NCBI RefSeq assembly: GCF_000003815.2
Contig: NC_049984.1
Location: forward strand, 6,229,868-6,293,867
Direction of reading: 5' to 3'
Origin: Branchiostoma floridae
Lineage: Eukaryota > Chordata > Leptocardii > Amphioxiformes > Branchiostomatidae
DNA length: 64,000 bases
The notes beneath the pieces are model-generated. The model had not been told where the DNA came from and did not search any database. It saw only the letters and a program-made list of their open reading frames with translations. Positions 44,783 to 59,700 of this stretch are shown piece by piece (the first letter of the stretch is position 1; each line of letters starts with the position of its first letter). The position numbers and the translations under genes are program-made.

Positions 44783-47700
44783 CACACACACACACACACA
44801 CAAAGATAGCGAGCGACAGAGAGAGAATGAAAGGAAAAGTCTTTAATTCAGACAATACTAAGTTCTCGCTAGTCTGTGCTGCCACCAGTAATTATTCCGA
44901 CTGACTGAGCCGTCATCGCCGCCCGAGGTCAGGATTAGCTGTTCCCGACGCCCGTCCCGCTAATAGCGCGGGTCAAGTCGCTTCAAGCGTGCCTCTTGTG
45001 AAGTCCCCCTTTCCACTAGACGGCGATCGTGCTGCGCTCTCACTGCGACCTAAATAGGATATGTGTAACTTCGCTTTCACACTGGGTATATCATACGTAA
45101 AAGTGTGACTGAAAAGACAACAAAACACAGAAAGTATAAAAAGATTCGTTTTTTTCCATACAATCCGATATGTCAAATTTTAGGTCACAGAGAGAGCGCG
45201 ATGAGAGCGCCGTCCTAGTGGAAAGGGGGCCTTGTTAACCAATAGTAGTGGCACTAGACGGACCAAGTTGTGTCCGCCAGTATTCAAAATCGTTGGCATC
45301 GCTATGTTTAGGGGGAGAACAAATAGAACTGACGGCGAAGTGACGCACGGCGGTTCACGAGGGGTTAGAGAGATCGCAACTAGGACATTTGTTGAGACAC
45401 GACTCATGGAGAATAAAGACAAATTCCATTTTCTAAGCAACTATAAAATGTCAGATGACCCTTTTGTGGGAAAACGCACCCCTGGCCTTTTAAAGAGGGT
45501 CAAAATTCTCGTTAAGTGTCGATTTGGCCCTCCACCAGCGATGACAAGAAATGTTCTAAAGTGGAAAAGTCACGACCGAATAAAAACAAACATTGTGTAG
45601 TAATAATAGAACAGACTACGTCTGTTTCACAAGTCGGGTGAAACGAATGTCACTGACTTGTCGAAACTTTTCAGCCTTAGCTCCGATCTGAGGGACAATG
45701 AAAACATACGTTCTAAAGAAAACATCACAGAGTAATAAAGTTGAACTGACAGTGGCTATGCCAAGGTACTGTGCCTCTAGTATAACTGTTGAAAAGTCCG
45801 TGATCGGAGCGTCCCTATGCGTGATGCCGCGCACGTGGAGAGTCGCCGTTGTTGATTCAGGGTTTTCTGTCAGGACTTGGCACAGGCGCTGGTCCGGGAG
45901 TTTCCACTTCTGGCCTTGGCAACACGGGAGACGTGATCCTCAGTGAAGTCTCGTCTGAGCGCGGCAAAGAGAATCGGGAGGTACCACTAGTACAGAGGGA
46001 AGAGAGGTATCTCACCTGTTTCCGTCACTAATATTTTATGATGGTTTCAATGGTGGGAGACAAGGCGAATTGCATTTTAGAAGTTTTTATTGGGTGGACC
46101 GACTAGTCTCTCTTCGCAACTAGGGGCTGGACTGCGAGGAGCTTACAATAGGCGGGTCAAAATCTTAAGGGCCTGGAGACTTTAACCTAGGTGACCTCAA
46201 TATGACAGTAATTGTCCCAGGTACAGCCATTGGACTGTATGTTTTCACTCCTTACACCGGGAATAACCCTACTCATTTGATAAGTCTGGTGCAAGGGTGG
46301 GTTCTTTAACATGCACGGGGTGTGGCTCCCTTCAAACACCCCGTTGACCTAACTGAAGCCAAGTACTCATTTACACCTGAGCGAATTGAGGAAGACATGA
46401 GGATAGGACTAGGTAAGGAATTGAGGAAAATCGCGTAGTAAAGTGCTACATCTCCTTTACATATGATAGATGGGTACCCTTAACGTCGGCTTGATAAGGA
46501 TGTATGAAGTCAATAGGCAAATAAATCCGATTTGGTTGCTGTACGGTGGACCGGTTGGTCGCTCAGTGATAACCTAGTGGAACTCAGCCCTTCCCGTCAA
46601 CCTGCCGGGCCACTCGGACTGCCTCGTGTGTCAAACGACGCGGGAGCACCTTAATCTATGTCGTCATTGACCTGGGGGCGGCGTACAAAGGCACATAATG
46701 GAGCAGGACAGGCCGCTCTGTCAGGCGATGCAGGGGGTAACAGTTTGGGGGGCAGGAGGGGCCTTAGGTCAAAATCCAGCGTCAAAGGGACGTTTTGTCG
46801 CCGGGGTGGCGGGAAAAGCCCGATGTGAGGGTCCCGCCGTGAGCAGTAATTTTTCCGCCTTGTGGGGGACATGTGTAGAGGGTAGGGGGTGACTCAGACA
46901 AAGGTGAATTTGTAACGGTCGTTACCACCAGGAGAATGGAAAGCACATTTGTTTCCTGAGATGTCATTTTTACCTGTGTGTGCAAGGGGTGGGCAACGGA
47001 GAGGAACAGAGCTGGTTACGAGATGATCGTGGGGTATGCTCTGACGTCATTATATGGTCTAGAGAAATGAAAGTTAACTTTCTGTGGTCTTGATAGCGTC
47101 TCGACATATAACTTAATCTAAGGATTTCTGATTTGTGTGAAAACCTGGATCGACTTTCTTACGTGTCATACCTCGGGCCCTCAGCTGCTTTGACAAAGAC
47201 TACAGGACCAAATCACTTTACGGCTGCCGAAAAAAGAAAAGGCCTATTCTACAAGTACCTTAGGCCTATTCTACAAGTAAGACCAAGAAGTTTGTAGTTC
47301 GGCTGTCAGCGGCCCTCTATGTCAGTTTACCGCAGATGTAATCTGTTATTGTTTTCCCACTTCCTTTGCATCTTGTAGACTTCCTTAAGTCTTAGCGTCA
47401 TTGACAGGGCAGTATCAACACTGAGTAAGACATCGCTGACACAACAACGTCACCTGGTGAGCCGCGGCCTCGGCTCTGCACTGCTGCTGTCAACACTGCC
47501 CACCTCTGGGTGGTTCTTCTCAATGTTAATCGTCTTGTTTCCATTTCCCTTTGCGTAAGACCCGCCCTTAAGGACCCTTACAAGCCTACACAGCCCGACG
47601 TGATGCAGGTGCGTTTTTCTGCCGTACTGTCATTTCCTGAGTAGAGTTTGTCATCTGTACCTCTCACGTCACCGGTAGCCAATGGCTTGAACCGTTCGTC

Positions 47701-50700
47701 AGAATGAAGTTTTCTTTCTTATTCTTTGTCAGGTATGCAGCTGGTTCTTTATTGGTCACTGCCACAGGTGTCTAAGCTCTGTGGTAAATGCTCCCACGTG
47801 CACGTCTCAGAGTACTGACAGAAAAAAACAACCGCTCCTCATACTAAACCACTGACAGTTCACAAGTAGAACATTGCTTTATGCGTGCACTATGGAAGTT
47901 TTTTTATCGTCTTTTTTTTCTATCGTCTTTTTTTATCAGACCTGTGTTTTCTCTTACAATCCTACCTATGGCTAACACCCCCGATAGCCATGCTCCAAGC
48001 TCACCGTCTCGCTGGGTCCTTAATCAGCTAATGGTTCTGGACTACTTTTGTCATCATGTCGCTACCTTTGATGTTTACACCGACACTTACCCTTTCCTTT
48101 CCCACGCCTGGCCAAACAGTAGCCACGCAATAGATATTTCACAGATCTCCAAGTAGTACACGTCTCAACTCCTTAGGGGCGTTTCTGACACAATCTTGGC
48201 AATGTTTTCTTGATGTTGTCATTAGTTGTTCTGCTCTTTGTTATGTGTCCCGTTTAGTTTTGTTTCTCACTTCCCTAACGTCATGTTGGCCGTTCCGTAC
48301 GTTGGCTATGACACATAATCACGCCTACCGTTTAAGTGCGATATAACCCTTACCTACTATGCTCTGCCAAATATTGCGTCATTCTTATGTTCTCCTTTAG
48401 ATCGGTATTGGCAATAGTTCTGGACTTCTGGATGTTTGTTGTCGACATTGATGTTGTTTTTCTCGCGTCCCTATCGTCCTGTTGACTGTTTTGTACCAAA
48501 CGCTTAGTCACTACGTTACCGTACCGTAGTGGCCTCCATATTTTATTCTTTTGATGAAGAAATCTTATAGAGTGATAGAGCAAAAGCATATTTATAACTG
48601 TTCGATTTGTGTTGAGGTAGGACCTTCTTTCCACTAGACGGCACTAACTGAGTGACCATACTGCGACCAAGATTGGCTTTATATTGTTTGACACTGGCTT
48701 TCACGACTGAAATATGCAAAATGTAAAATATGATGTACAAGTCGCACACAAATCGTATGTTTAAAAAAAAACTTCAATATCTTTGAAATTCGTTGAATCG
48801 CATCTAAAGCAGCCTTAGTTGAAAGGGTGCGTAAATGTTTCAGTGGAAAACAGGTGCTGTGGACAGCTAAGAAGAACGGAGTGAGCAAACCGTTTGTCAC
48901 GTTGCAGAGACGGAAACAGATGCCCACAGACACGGGGAGGTGAGAGGGTTCTCACGGCGCGCAGCGGTGAGATCATAGGGTCAGGGTTGTGTCCGTTAAA
49001 CTGTGCTCATGTGTCATGGCCAACGGGACTGCCAACATGTCATTAAAGGGTAGCAAAGGGATAAAATATCGTCGACAACAAAAAAACAACAACATGGAGT
49101 CCAGAACTATTCACAAATATCGATACGCATCACTCAACTAACGCCGGTCGCTAACACTTGTTTCCCATCCCCTGACCCGAGCCTCCCCTGTAATGTCCCT
49201 ATGACTTTGGTCAAGCACATTGACCCACACCTACTCATTTCGAATTCTGTGTTGGGTTCTATAATGTACAGGGGTTTCATATCTAACATTATAATTACAT
49301 AGACCCAAAGGCTTAAACTTAGGTACACCCCAAAGGGTATATAGGAGAAGACGGGTCCGATGTACTATGGAGAAACCCAAACAGAATCGTACCACGTCTA
49401 TGTTGGCCTTCACATATTTGTTGATGGTATAAACCTCTCTTCTTGCGTCATGTAGATACCTCTCATGACCATACCACTGGTTCATCGCTCCACAAAACAG
49501 ATAGCCGTCTGACACGAGGTGCCGTTTGCGCTACGTGCGTCACGTTCACATGCTTGTAGTTTCTGTTGAGAACTTTCAACACCTTTTGTACTGAATTAAC
49601 GTTATATGTATTTGCTAACACTTTCGTGAGGTAATTCTCTAGTCCATGGCGCGTCAATATCACGTTCAGCGCCCACGGGTATTTTCAACAACGCCATCTC
49701 GTCTTTGAAATGCCACAACAACAGCCTCATAACACTATATACTGTTTACCTTTAATGCACATTTCAATGCATCTGTATTCTACATATTTTTTTTACTTCC
49801 GTACCGCAGTTCTCTAGTCCACGCTGACACATCAAGATATTCATCACCAATCGATGAACTTTTCTAAACAATATCACCTCTCCTTTGAAATACCGCGACA
49901 ACATCCTCATGAGTGGGTGGTAATGTTGTAAACGCCCTGTGTCTTCGATACTGACTAAAGGGTATTTATCATTAATGTTGTATTTTCGTCAGGTAGTTAT
50001 GTAAACCATGCCACATTACTGGTAATATGATGATATACTCTATTGCACGACAACATCCTCATAGGTGGGCGTCACTGTTGCCAATTCCAAATGCCACAAC
50101 GATTAAATTGTAAATATCTTAAGTATCACTATCATCACCTCCTTTGGCAATTAAGTGGAGTATGAGTTGAGGAGTAAACATGTGCCACACCCATTAAACG
50201 CGACCAGTACAAAGTTGCTTCGCCTTGTAATGCCGCGATAACATTGCCAAAACTGGGAACACCACTGCTGTTGTCAACTTTCCAATCCTCCGGGACAGTT
50301 AAATGTATTTTCGTTATTCCTTTTAGGTAGTTGTGTAAACCATGACACATAAACACGTTTTACACCCATTAGATGTGTTGACAAAATGTTTTAGATGCCG
50401 AGACAACAACCTCATAGCTGTACGACAATGTTGTGAACTTCCCATGCCTCTGGAACTGTTCTTTAACACTTCCGTTACAAAGTTAAACTCGAAAACATGA
50501 CAGCTTCAGAACAGAAGGTCAACGCCTACTAATTCAACTCGGACAACGTTATAAATATTACGCCGCATTTGCGATACAGTAACCACATCCTTCCGTATTT
50601 ACGGTTGTGAACTCCCTTTCCACCCCAAACATTGCGTACGTGTTTTGTTATAATTATCTTACCACATCCTCGACGTCATGCCCGATGTGTGTTCCATCTA

Positions 50701-53700
50701 TTAATGACAATGACGCTAGTACATACTCAGTCATGGAGATGTATGTCACAGCGTTAGGTCATGGTCCTCGCTTCATTGTACTTGATAACCTGTTCAATGC
50801 TACTGTTGCTAGCCGATTGACGATCATGTTTCCGCTTGTCTTACTGCAATCAACAGTTTCTGCTCTTTGTCAGATTCTGTTAGTTGCTTTTCTCGCCCTT
50901 CTGAACACTTACCATCGCCTTTAAGCTTACTCCTGACCGCGAGACACAAACATAACTTTTAACATTGACACAACCCTTACACCGTGGGTCCGCCCTCGTG
51001 GTAACCTGCTAGGCCAGGCTCGTACTTCCGCATTTGTGTCAACAGCTGAAGTTGACGTTTGGTGGAGATCAAGGTCGCAAACATTATAAGTGAAAACCTT
51101 GTCAACCTTTATAACACCTTGGCATGTCTCTTTTTGCATGTAATAACGGCATTTCAACCGATCTAATCTTAGTATCTAAGAAAATGCAGGTCTTAGTATC
51201 TAGAAAAATTGTCTTCGCTAGAGTAAAATACCATATATCTTTTTTTTATATACCACTTACCGGTCGAACTCCCTCGAAACCTCCGCATGACCGTTCCCTG
51301 GTGGCTCTCCATCTTTATCTTCCTCAATCGCAGCAGTCAGGGCATTCTTGTCCGCATCTGTGACTATTACCTGTCGATTTATGTATCTAGTTTGTAACAT
51401 TCATTTGAAATACATTGTAGTCTGGGTTTCTTTCAACCTAGGATGAAAAGACTTTTTTTTTCAGATAATCATTGTGACGTATTACTACCTTAGTGCAGAT
51501 CGACATTTCCTCTTACAGGAAGATGTCCGATGGATTATCAGTATGCCGACAGTATGTATGGCGACAAGTTGAAGTTCCTCCTGACTGCATAGCCACCGTA
51601 TGTTGGATGTCCATCGCACTGCGATGATGACTTCAATGGCGTCTCAGGTGTGCTCGTAGCCCAAATGCTGAGGCGTATATTCGTCCGCACATCGGGCACA
51701 CGACGGCGGTGCTGGGGTTGGGTCTTCTCTCCTTAGCCACCACCAGTGATCTAAATGGTACCTGACATAAATGGTATACCTGCCAGTGATCTAAATGTTA
51801 CAAAGGAAAAACACACATTAGATCTGACGAAAACATCCTACCTATGATGGGTACATCTGTATAAAGAAATTTACAGGACAGAACTGTACATGATTCTGAC
51901 GTTAAATAAAATGTATTATTTACCATAACATGATATGGAAAGTGATAGCTCTGTCCCCGGTCCCGTTCCAAGATCCTCGAACTTACACAGTAAACGACGT
52001 TATCTGTTCCATTTTCCTAGACCCACTGGCCCAGTTTAACAAGCTCCCTTCTTTGCTATTTTTGGATAAGATGTCCTCCCTCTTAAAACCCTTCAAAGAG
52101 CTTACGCTTTAACCAGCACATAAAGTGAACTGAGCGCCAGTAAAAGACAACACTGTATACAAAGGAGCTCGTTTAGGAGAGGACACGTTTATCAGGCTTG
52201 TACGTTGCAGTAAGAAGCCCTACTGGAGCATAAACCTTGGAATAGCTGAGTTTTAAAGTCGATCTAGTTTGAAGCCGGTGGCAGTTACGCTGATTCACAC
52301 GAGGTCAGTGACCTGACTTGAAAGACGACTATATTTCAGAGATAAGTGACGCGACATGCCATTCCGGAAGGACCGTTCATCCACTAAAGCCTCGGGGCTG
52401 CACAGCGGGTCTAAAGGATAGCCACGGCGCGCTGATAGGCGACGCTAGGACCGGAAGATAAGCGTGCTCAGCTCGGATGGGACCGCATAGCTGCAGGACC
52501 TGTGACATGTCCGACGCCATGGTCCTGATGGGAGGACGAGATAGGCGGTCTGATGAGCCAGGTGGCATTAAGGGTCTGGCTCAGCACATCATACTATTGT
52601 ACGAGTGCAAAATGACAAAGGCGTCGTACATTTATGTCTTAAGAAATTCATTGTGGACAACCATTACCAGTAACACTGTCTATCTTGGTCCTTGTGATAT
52701 TCATGCTGACATTCCCATTCAATGAAATCAAATCGAAATAGTTTGCGCAGTATTTCTCCCATACTATTTCTATTTTTTTTAGTGTTTGCTTTTTGATCGT
52801 CATGGAAAAACAACGTAGAGTAGGTCCATTCAAGAACAAAAGTCTCCTCGTATGGGCAGCATTAATCATAATTATAAATAATTGTGCTACAAATTACTTC
52901 TACTTTGAAAAGATGACTAAATACTGACAGATAGATTTTAGACCAGGTGTGAGTCCTGTCTGTCGCTCAGTCCGGAAATCATTCCTTAATTCGCCGTTTA
53001 GTCATCTTCAACCACAACCATATAATAAAGTATCTACTAGACTTTTATAATTACGGCTCGTTAGACAGCAATAATGACTAAATTATGAGTAATTTGCCAC
53101 AGCAGCGTACCAACAGGACCTTCCATTCACTAATCCGCCGTTTAGTCATCTTCAACCACGACATAATATCTCCTAGACTCTTATTAATACGCCTTGATAG
53201 ACAGCAATAATGGCTCAATTATGGGTAATTTGTCACACATGTAGACGCGTACCAACAGGACCTTCCCCGGCCTCTGCAGAATTATTTCTTAGCCAATTGT
53301 TACTATTTACCCAACCCCCATGATGACCGACTGCCCTTTTAGCACCAGGTTTGACCATGTCCAGCTGGAAACGACATCCTTTAACGGTTTGCGTCACCGC
53401 AAGTAGGAGTCGGGTCACATTTGCCGCACTGCAGGTTTATGACATGCTTTTCTTTTGACAGTCGTGGATGTGTCCGACAAAAGTTTCCTGCATGCTGACG
53501 GAAAAGGTTGTCGCAGATAATTTTCAATAGCCTTTCCGAAGTCCTAGGATTAGAAAATAACCTAAAAGGAATATGGCCACTCTCTAGTCTCTATTCTTTG
53601 GTTTCTCCTTACGGAGTTCCTTCCATCATCAATTAGGAAAGAACCGCTGTTAACCCAGATCCAAATAAACAAATTTCAAACAGATACATGATACGTTAAA

Positions 53701-56700
53701 AACACTAATTGTAAGTTAACTGAGGGTAAACTTAAGATCGTTAATTAGGGAACCACTCTAAAGAGTAATGCTAAATTCTTCTTAACATATCCTAAGACCA
53801 TGTTAGCTGTGTACATACATATGTGTATATATTAGGGACTTTTAAACATCTATACCAGAAAGACCTACGGCACTTGTCTGTCGATCTTGTTCAGTAAAGT
53901 ATTAGTTCATTCTGCATGGCTACAAGTGTATGGACTATTTATTCAGTATACAAGACTACAGTTTGTTTAAGTGTGTGTGTTGCAAACAGGAGCTTGTCTG
54001 ATGCTATCTGGTTTATCGGCCTGGCTGTCTAGTTTACTACATATAGACATGCCGGGCTAAATCAGGCGGATGTAAGCGACTTACCCAGCGACAGGAACAG
54101 ACTGTCTCGCCTGCGCCTTAAGACTACTGCATTAAAACTTGCGATGGAAATATGAGTAATACATACAAATACGACTTTTACTTGTGAATCTTTTGTAATC
54201 TGATGAAAATCAATTAGCATGCATGTGTTGGGAAATTGAAAACATAAAATGACCAGAAAGTGTAAATCATATCCCCTATTGAATTCTCAATGTGTTATTT
54301 GTATATTAAAATTACAGACGCACAATTGCCGTTCAGTTAGTCAAGGCACGTTATGCATTGCACCTGTTTATGTTCACGTTTTAACCTAGTGTCTTTGATG
54401 TTTGACAATTTATAAAACAAAACTTGATGTTCTGCTGTAATAAAACATCAACAATTATAATTCTTTAATGCCGAAAACATGTTCCTTGCTCAATCTGCAA
54501 AGAACATATTTCACATTTTGCACTGACCCTCATGATCAATGATGACGCTCTCTAACGTATACCTCTTCCACCTCTCCAGAAATACCTGCAGAAGTTTGGG
54601 TACCTCCCGTCGGCCTCGGGACAGACCGGCGGGCTGCAGGCACAGGGCAACCTCAACAAGGCTATCAGGCAGTTCCAGCGCTTCGCACACATCAACATAA
54701 CAGGTAAGGCAAGCGTGGCTGCATCGGTTCATATACCTGGATATTACAGGTAGACTCATATCTTTGCACACCAGGAAATTTGGGCAGAATTGACATACAG
54801 CAGTATATACACCTGGGCATTAAGGTAAGGCAGACTTTTGTACACCAAGAATACTACAGGTAAGTCACTGCTAAAGTTTGCACACCTGTATGTTACAAGT
54901 AGATTTATAATTATATATTTGCACACCTGGATTTTGCAGGTAGGACAGTCACAGGTTAAGTTTCCAAAGTTTGTATACATGAATATGTCAGGCACTCCTG
55001 ATGAAGGTACAGTTTCAGACGTCTACAGACCCGACTATTAATTGCTCGCCAGGTGTAAGTTTCCACACGACATGCATTGTTGCAGTTTAAGACGGTTCGG
55101 CAACAAAACATTACATATAGCAGCCCTGTGTATAGAGTTACTAACGTTTGCAAATGTGAATGTTTCAGGTTAGTCGGTTGTAGATTAACTGCCAAATGTT
55201 TGCACGCCTGAATACTTCTGACATGTCAGCCGCAGGCACAGTTTAAAGCATTCAGTTGGAGTCAGGAAACCGCGAGACACCTTTGCGCGGTGTTACCTGA
55301 CTCATGTTCGGGAGATCCCACTTGGAATGACCCCACAACCCTCCTTACACCTCAGCGGAGAAAGTGAATGTGGTTTCCTCTCCTGTCAGACGGATAATTG
55401 TCCCGGCCGACAATTAGTACCTGTCACAAACCTGTTCACTCAGGTGTCAGATACCGGCTTGCTCAGGTGTCACAAATAGGCTTACTCATACTAACCCAGC
55501 CAGGTGAAAGTTGTTTCGAAGATCTATTGTTACCAGGTACAGGCACACGGCAAACACCGCATTCCAGTCTGGATTAGAAAATCCTGCGTTATTCTGAGAA
55601 GTGCTACGGAAAAGTTGTTGTGTGATATCTTACTGAATGTTGTATTTCTCTGCAAAAGTCGAGGAATGAAGTATAACTCCTAAGTATAAAACCTAAAATC
55701 AATCGAAACCTTTGTCAGATTTTTCTTTAAACTTTAAGGAGACCGTGTGTTCACTTGAACATAAGAAAGAAACAGGTGCCATTGGCAATGCGGCATTGGT
55801 AAATGGTGTTCGATACCTTTAGCTATAAGGCATTGAAGACTAAGAGTATATGTCGTCTACTAAAATGTTGACAATGTCACAAAACGCGTCCCTGTGTCAC
55901 CGATGATAACATGTCCAGCGGGTGCACAGATTCCCGTGACGGTGATTCATGGACCACACTGTCTGTCCCCTGAAGACCTGTCCGGCTGTTTCCGGTCTCC
56001 CAGCTGTATGGTCACATAGAAAGTTACGTCTCCATCGTGGCATGTGCAACTGTAGCACTTTTACACCAATTGAAGTCAAATGTCCTGTTCCAAAAGGGTT
56101 GCACCAGAAATAAATACTCTTCCGGTGTAAGGTGCTGGTCCCATCTGTTTCAGAAACAGCGAGAGATGCATTGGTTTGTTGGCTGGTGAGATAACTAGTG
56201 ATCGTTCCTTTTTTTAACGAATGGTGTGTAGTGAAAAGTCTGTTAAAGTTATTTGACAGTAATGTGTAATCCAGCCCCTACCTGAAAGGAATAAAGATGG
56301 AGTATGCTTGCAAAAACGTTAAGCCATAAACGTGTTGAAAATCAGATTTTACACTTTGTCGTAGTGATCTAATTCGGTGACCTAGTGACCGTTGTTCAAT
56401 GCCAAACATGGTACTGCTTCCGTTGTCGTGGGGAGTTATTCTGTGACTCATTCTAGAAACCACTTTTAGGAACCATTGGCCACGGTCGTTTCTGAAGAAT
56501 TAGATACTTGTATTGAGTTCCAAACGATTGAAACGATGCCAACATTTTTCTGTCCTCCTAAAATATCTCGAGGTTGCAAAAACATCTGGAAGCTTTGGAA
56601 AGTCTTATGAATAGTTACTATGGACAACTTCATCCGCTCTGGCACTACATCCTACCAATGCTGACAAATCGTTAAAGAAAGTCTTGTCAGAGAAAAATTT

Positions 56701-59700
56701 CGTCAAAATGACATTGCTGTCCTACAAGGAAGATCGCAGACTATAAACTAGAACTAGAGCTGGCAGTGCTTGTCTCTACCTTCCCCATCCATCACCGTGT
56801 GCGAGATGTCGGTATGTTGAGTATGTGTTCGGGAGTTTCGGTTTCCCCGGATCCTGTCCCCAAAATCCTCCATAACTCCGCCGGGATCACGGAAACGCCA
56901 AATATACCTCGCTAATCCGGCTCTCCCGGTCCCCATGCCAGAACATGCTCATGTGTCACTCAAACGGTGGAGTATCCCTGTACATGGGGCATGAATGAGC
57001 GTGCCACTATTGGTAATGACACGTCACGGGATGCCCATGTCACTTCTCATATGAAGTAGATTATGCGCCAAATATACACCCTGCTATATTTCCTTACAGC
57101 TGGGCATGCTATATGATTCTCCGGAACTCGTGAGGTCACACGTATGGTTCATATTAGACATACATGTATGGCAACTTGCTGCATATTTTACTCAGGGCTC
57201 TTCCAGAATGTGTTTTATAGCCTGCAAAGTAAATATGGCAGAGCCTCCATACAAAACGGGGAAGGTGCTCTAGAAACCTCATTGTTGTTACCTTCACTAG
57301 AAGGTTATGTTTCTGCTAGCGTTCATGTCGGTCTGTTTGCGTGTTTCAACACGGTGACTCGAGAAGGCTTTGACGGATTGTCGAATAGCGTTTGGTATGT
57401 GGATAGACCTTGTTGAAGGTAGACTACTTTTCAGTCCCTTATTCATGCATTGATGTTGAACATTCACTACCATGTTCTGCTTCAATATCGTTTTCAACCA
57501 AAGTAGATAAACCCTAGCTTTTACAGGCTCCTTTCACCAGAAGCATTCCTGTAACAACCCTTCCGTCGCCTGGGAAGGCGATTATGGTTCGTTTTGGCGG
57601 GAGAACGTGGCTCGTTGCCAGGTAACCTAAGCGGGTAAGGTCGTCTGCAGGCTGAGGTATGGGATCAAACTAGAACCAGGCGGTACGGAGCACCAGGGTG
57701 ACCCTGGCTTGTCAGAGACTGTACATTTACAGAACGCATACATGTACACTTGTCGCACTGGATTGGGCTCTCCCGGGAAACTCTGCCAAGGAAGGAGAAG
57801 AATGCTGTTCAAGTCGCGTTCTGCGGTCCCATACCTCCGCCAATCTATTATCTCCGACTGTTATTTTCACTATGAGAGACTTATTACAGTTTCTTCGGAG
57901 TAACCAGCTAGTAACCACGATTGTCAAGTACGACCCAGGCCTATGTTTACACCTAATATTTATCCACCTGTCCTTTTGACAAAGCGTAAAGGCAAGGAAT
58001 CTATACGTTTATAATTATCTTTATCTCGATACATTAATCATAATAATCCTCGCATACCAAATAGAAAACATCGGCAGAATGATTTACATTCCAAAAAGTC
58101 AGGAAATACCTTGTTAGGATAATGTGCTACTGAAAGACTCCAGAACACAATGATGAACTAGCGGCTATGGAATACAGCTGGTGGTATGTACCAAGCTATG
58201 TGCACTCAGTAGTAGGTTGACTCTGAAGTGTTACTAACACTAGAGCCCATGCCCGCCCTCTCTTCCCACTCACACACAAGCTTAAACATGGCCTTGGCCG
58301 ACTCACTCGGCGCCTCCCTATTTGCTGTGGTTTTCTGGTCAGTCCGTGCGGCGTCCAGGGAGTATTATGACAAGTTAAATGTTTCCTAAACAGTGTCGTG
58401 TTGCAATTACATCATGTCAATATTTCATGGTTCAATAAGGTTGATAAAACACTTACGTAATAATGATTCTGACGTGAATCACGTGCTGGTGGGAGGGGGT
58501 ACAACCTGTAACGACAGACAAGGGGCAGTATGCATGTTGACGGCGTGCCTGAGTAACGTTATATACTGAACCGAAACGTCCATGAAGCTGCCTATCCTCT
58601 CTCTAGCTTCCTCGTGGCGTAACCGAAACAAACATACAGACGTGGATGAACCCATCCAAGGGAATAGAAGGGTTAGCCAGATTATATGTACACAGAAAAA
58701 TATCGTATAGAACCTGGCTAGAGGCTATCATCACGCCTTGCTACTTCATGCTTAATCATGAGATCATCCAGAAGCTGGAGGCGATGTACCACATCACCAC
58801 ACCTAGCTCTTACATGCCCTGTCGATATATAACACGTCATCATCCGGAGGCCAAATCCACCCTATCGCACGCCATCAACCAGACACTCGATCCAACTGTA
58901 TCATCATCACATCTACATATACCTGCCTCATGTCCTATCGGTACATCACAACGTCACCCAGAGGCTGGATCCGAGGCTATCGCATCATCATTAGAAGTTA
59001 CTACATGCCCTGCCATATGTCCTCACGAAGTGACTGGAACCCAGGCTATCACATCATCACGCCAAGCTACTGCTTACCCTATCATACGTCATCACCTAGA
59101 GACTGGATCCGAGACTACCATATCATCATTACGCCTAGCTACATGATGACGCCCCGTCATATCTCACCACCCAGAGGCTAGATCCGAGACTATCAGTAAC
59201 TATCACATCATCACGCCTACATCATGCCGTATCATGTTTCAGACTGTAACCAGATCGTCACGCACAGTTAGAGAACGATGAAGACATCCAGCAGCGATAT
59301 AAACAAACAAGACCAAGGACCGCTGTGCTTTAATCCCCAAGATTGGAGAAAATGATCCGACATTTTCAGACTGTCCCTCTCACATGTCTCATACTTGTCA
59401 TAGTGTCTCCTCTTGGCATCTGATTGCGGACTGGCCCGACTGCTTGTCCTGTATTGCTGTGATGTCTTTGTCCCATCTTGAGCAGAATACGTAATACTTT
59501 TAGAATACGTAAGTCCTTACTACATCTCAATGACCATACTGCCTGATTGTCCTTCGGTGTACCCTTGTCGAAAGTCGTTAAATACCAAGGGTTACGGACG
59601 GTTTGACAGAGCGTGTAAAATGTACAAATGACCTGATCATCTCTCGATGAAGCTAATGTAAAGGCCGTGGCTTGGCTGCAGTACTGGCACGGAACGATAT

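Larger units (their letters stand above)
41781..54579 (+). other. MMP intron 1 (12.8 kb)
   Basis: No exon recognised. It opens with CpG-rich sequence to about 42190. It holds a (CA)n tract at 44674-44802, a TIR element at 45003-45231, a related half-element at 48621, a degenerate satellite at 49620-50640 and a two-copy tandem duplication at 52985-53280. Confidence 0.7.

Noticed and set aside
58646-59146. A 166-codon gene in MMP intron 2
   Set aside because: It coincides with the 69-bp minisatellite, which is a multiple of three and so stays open.
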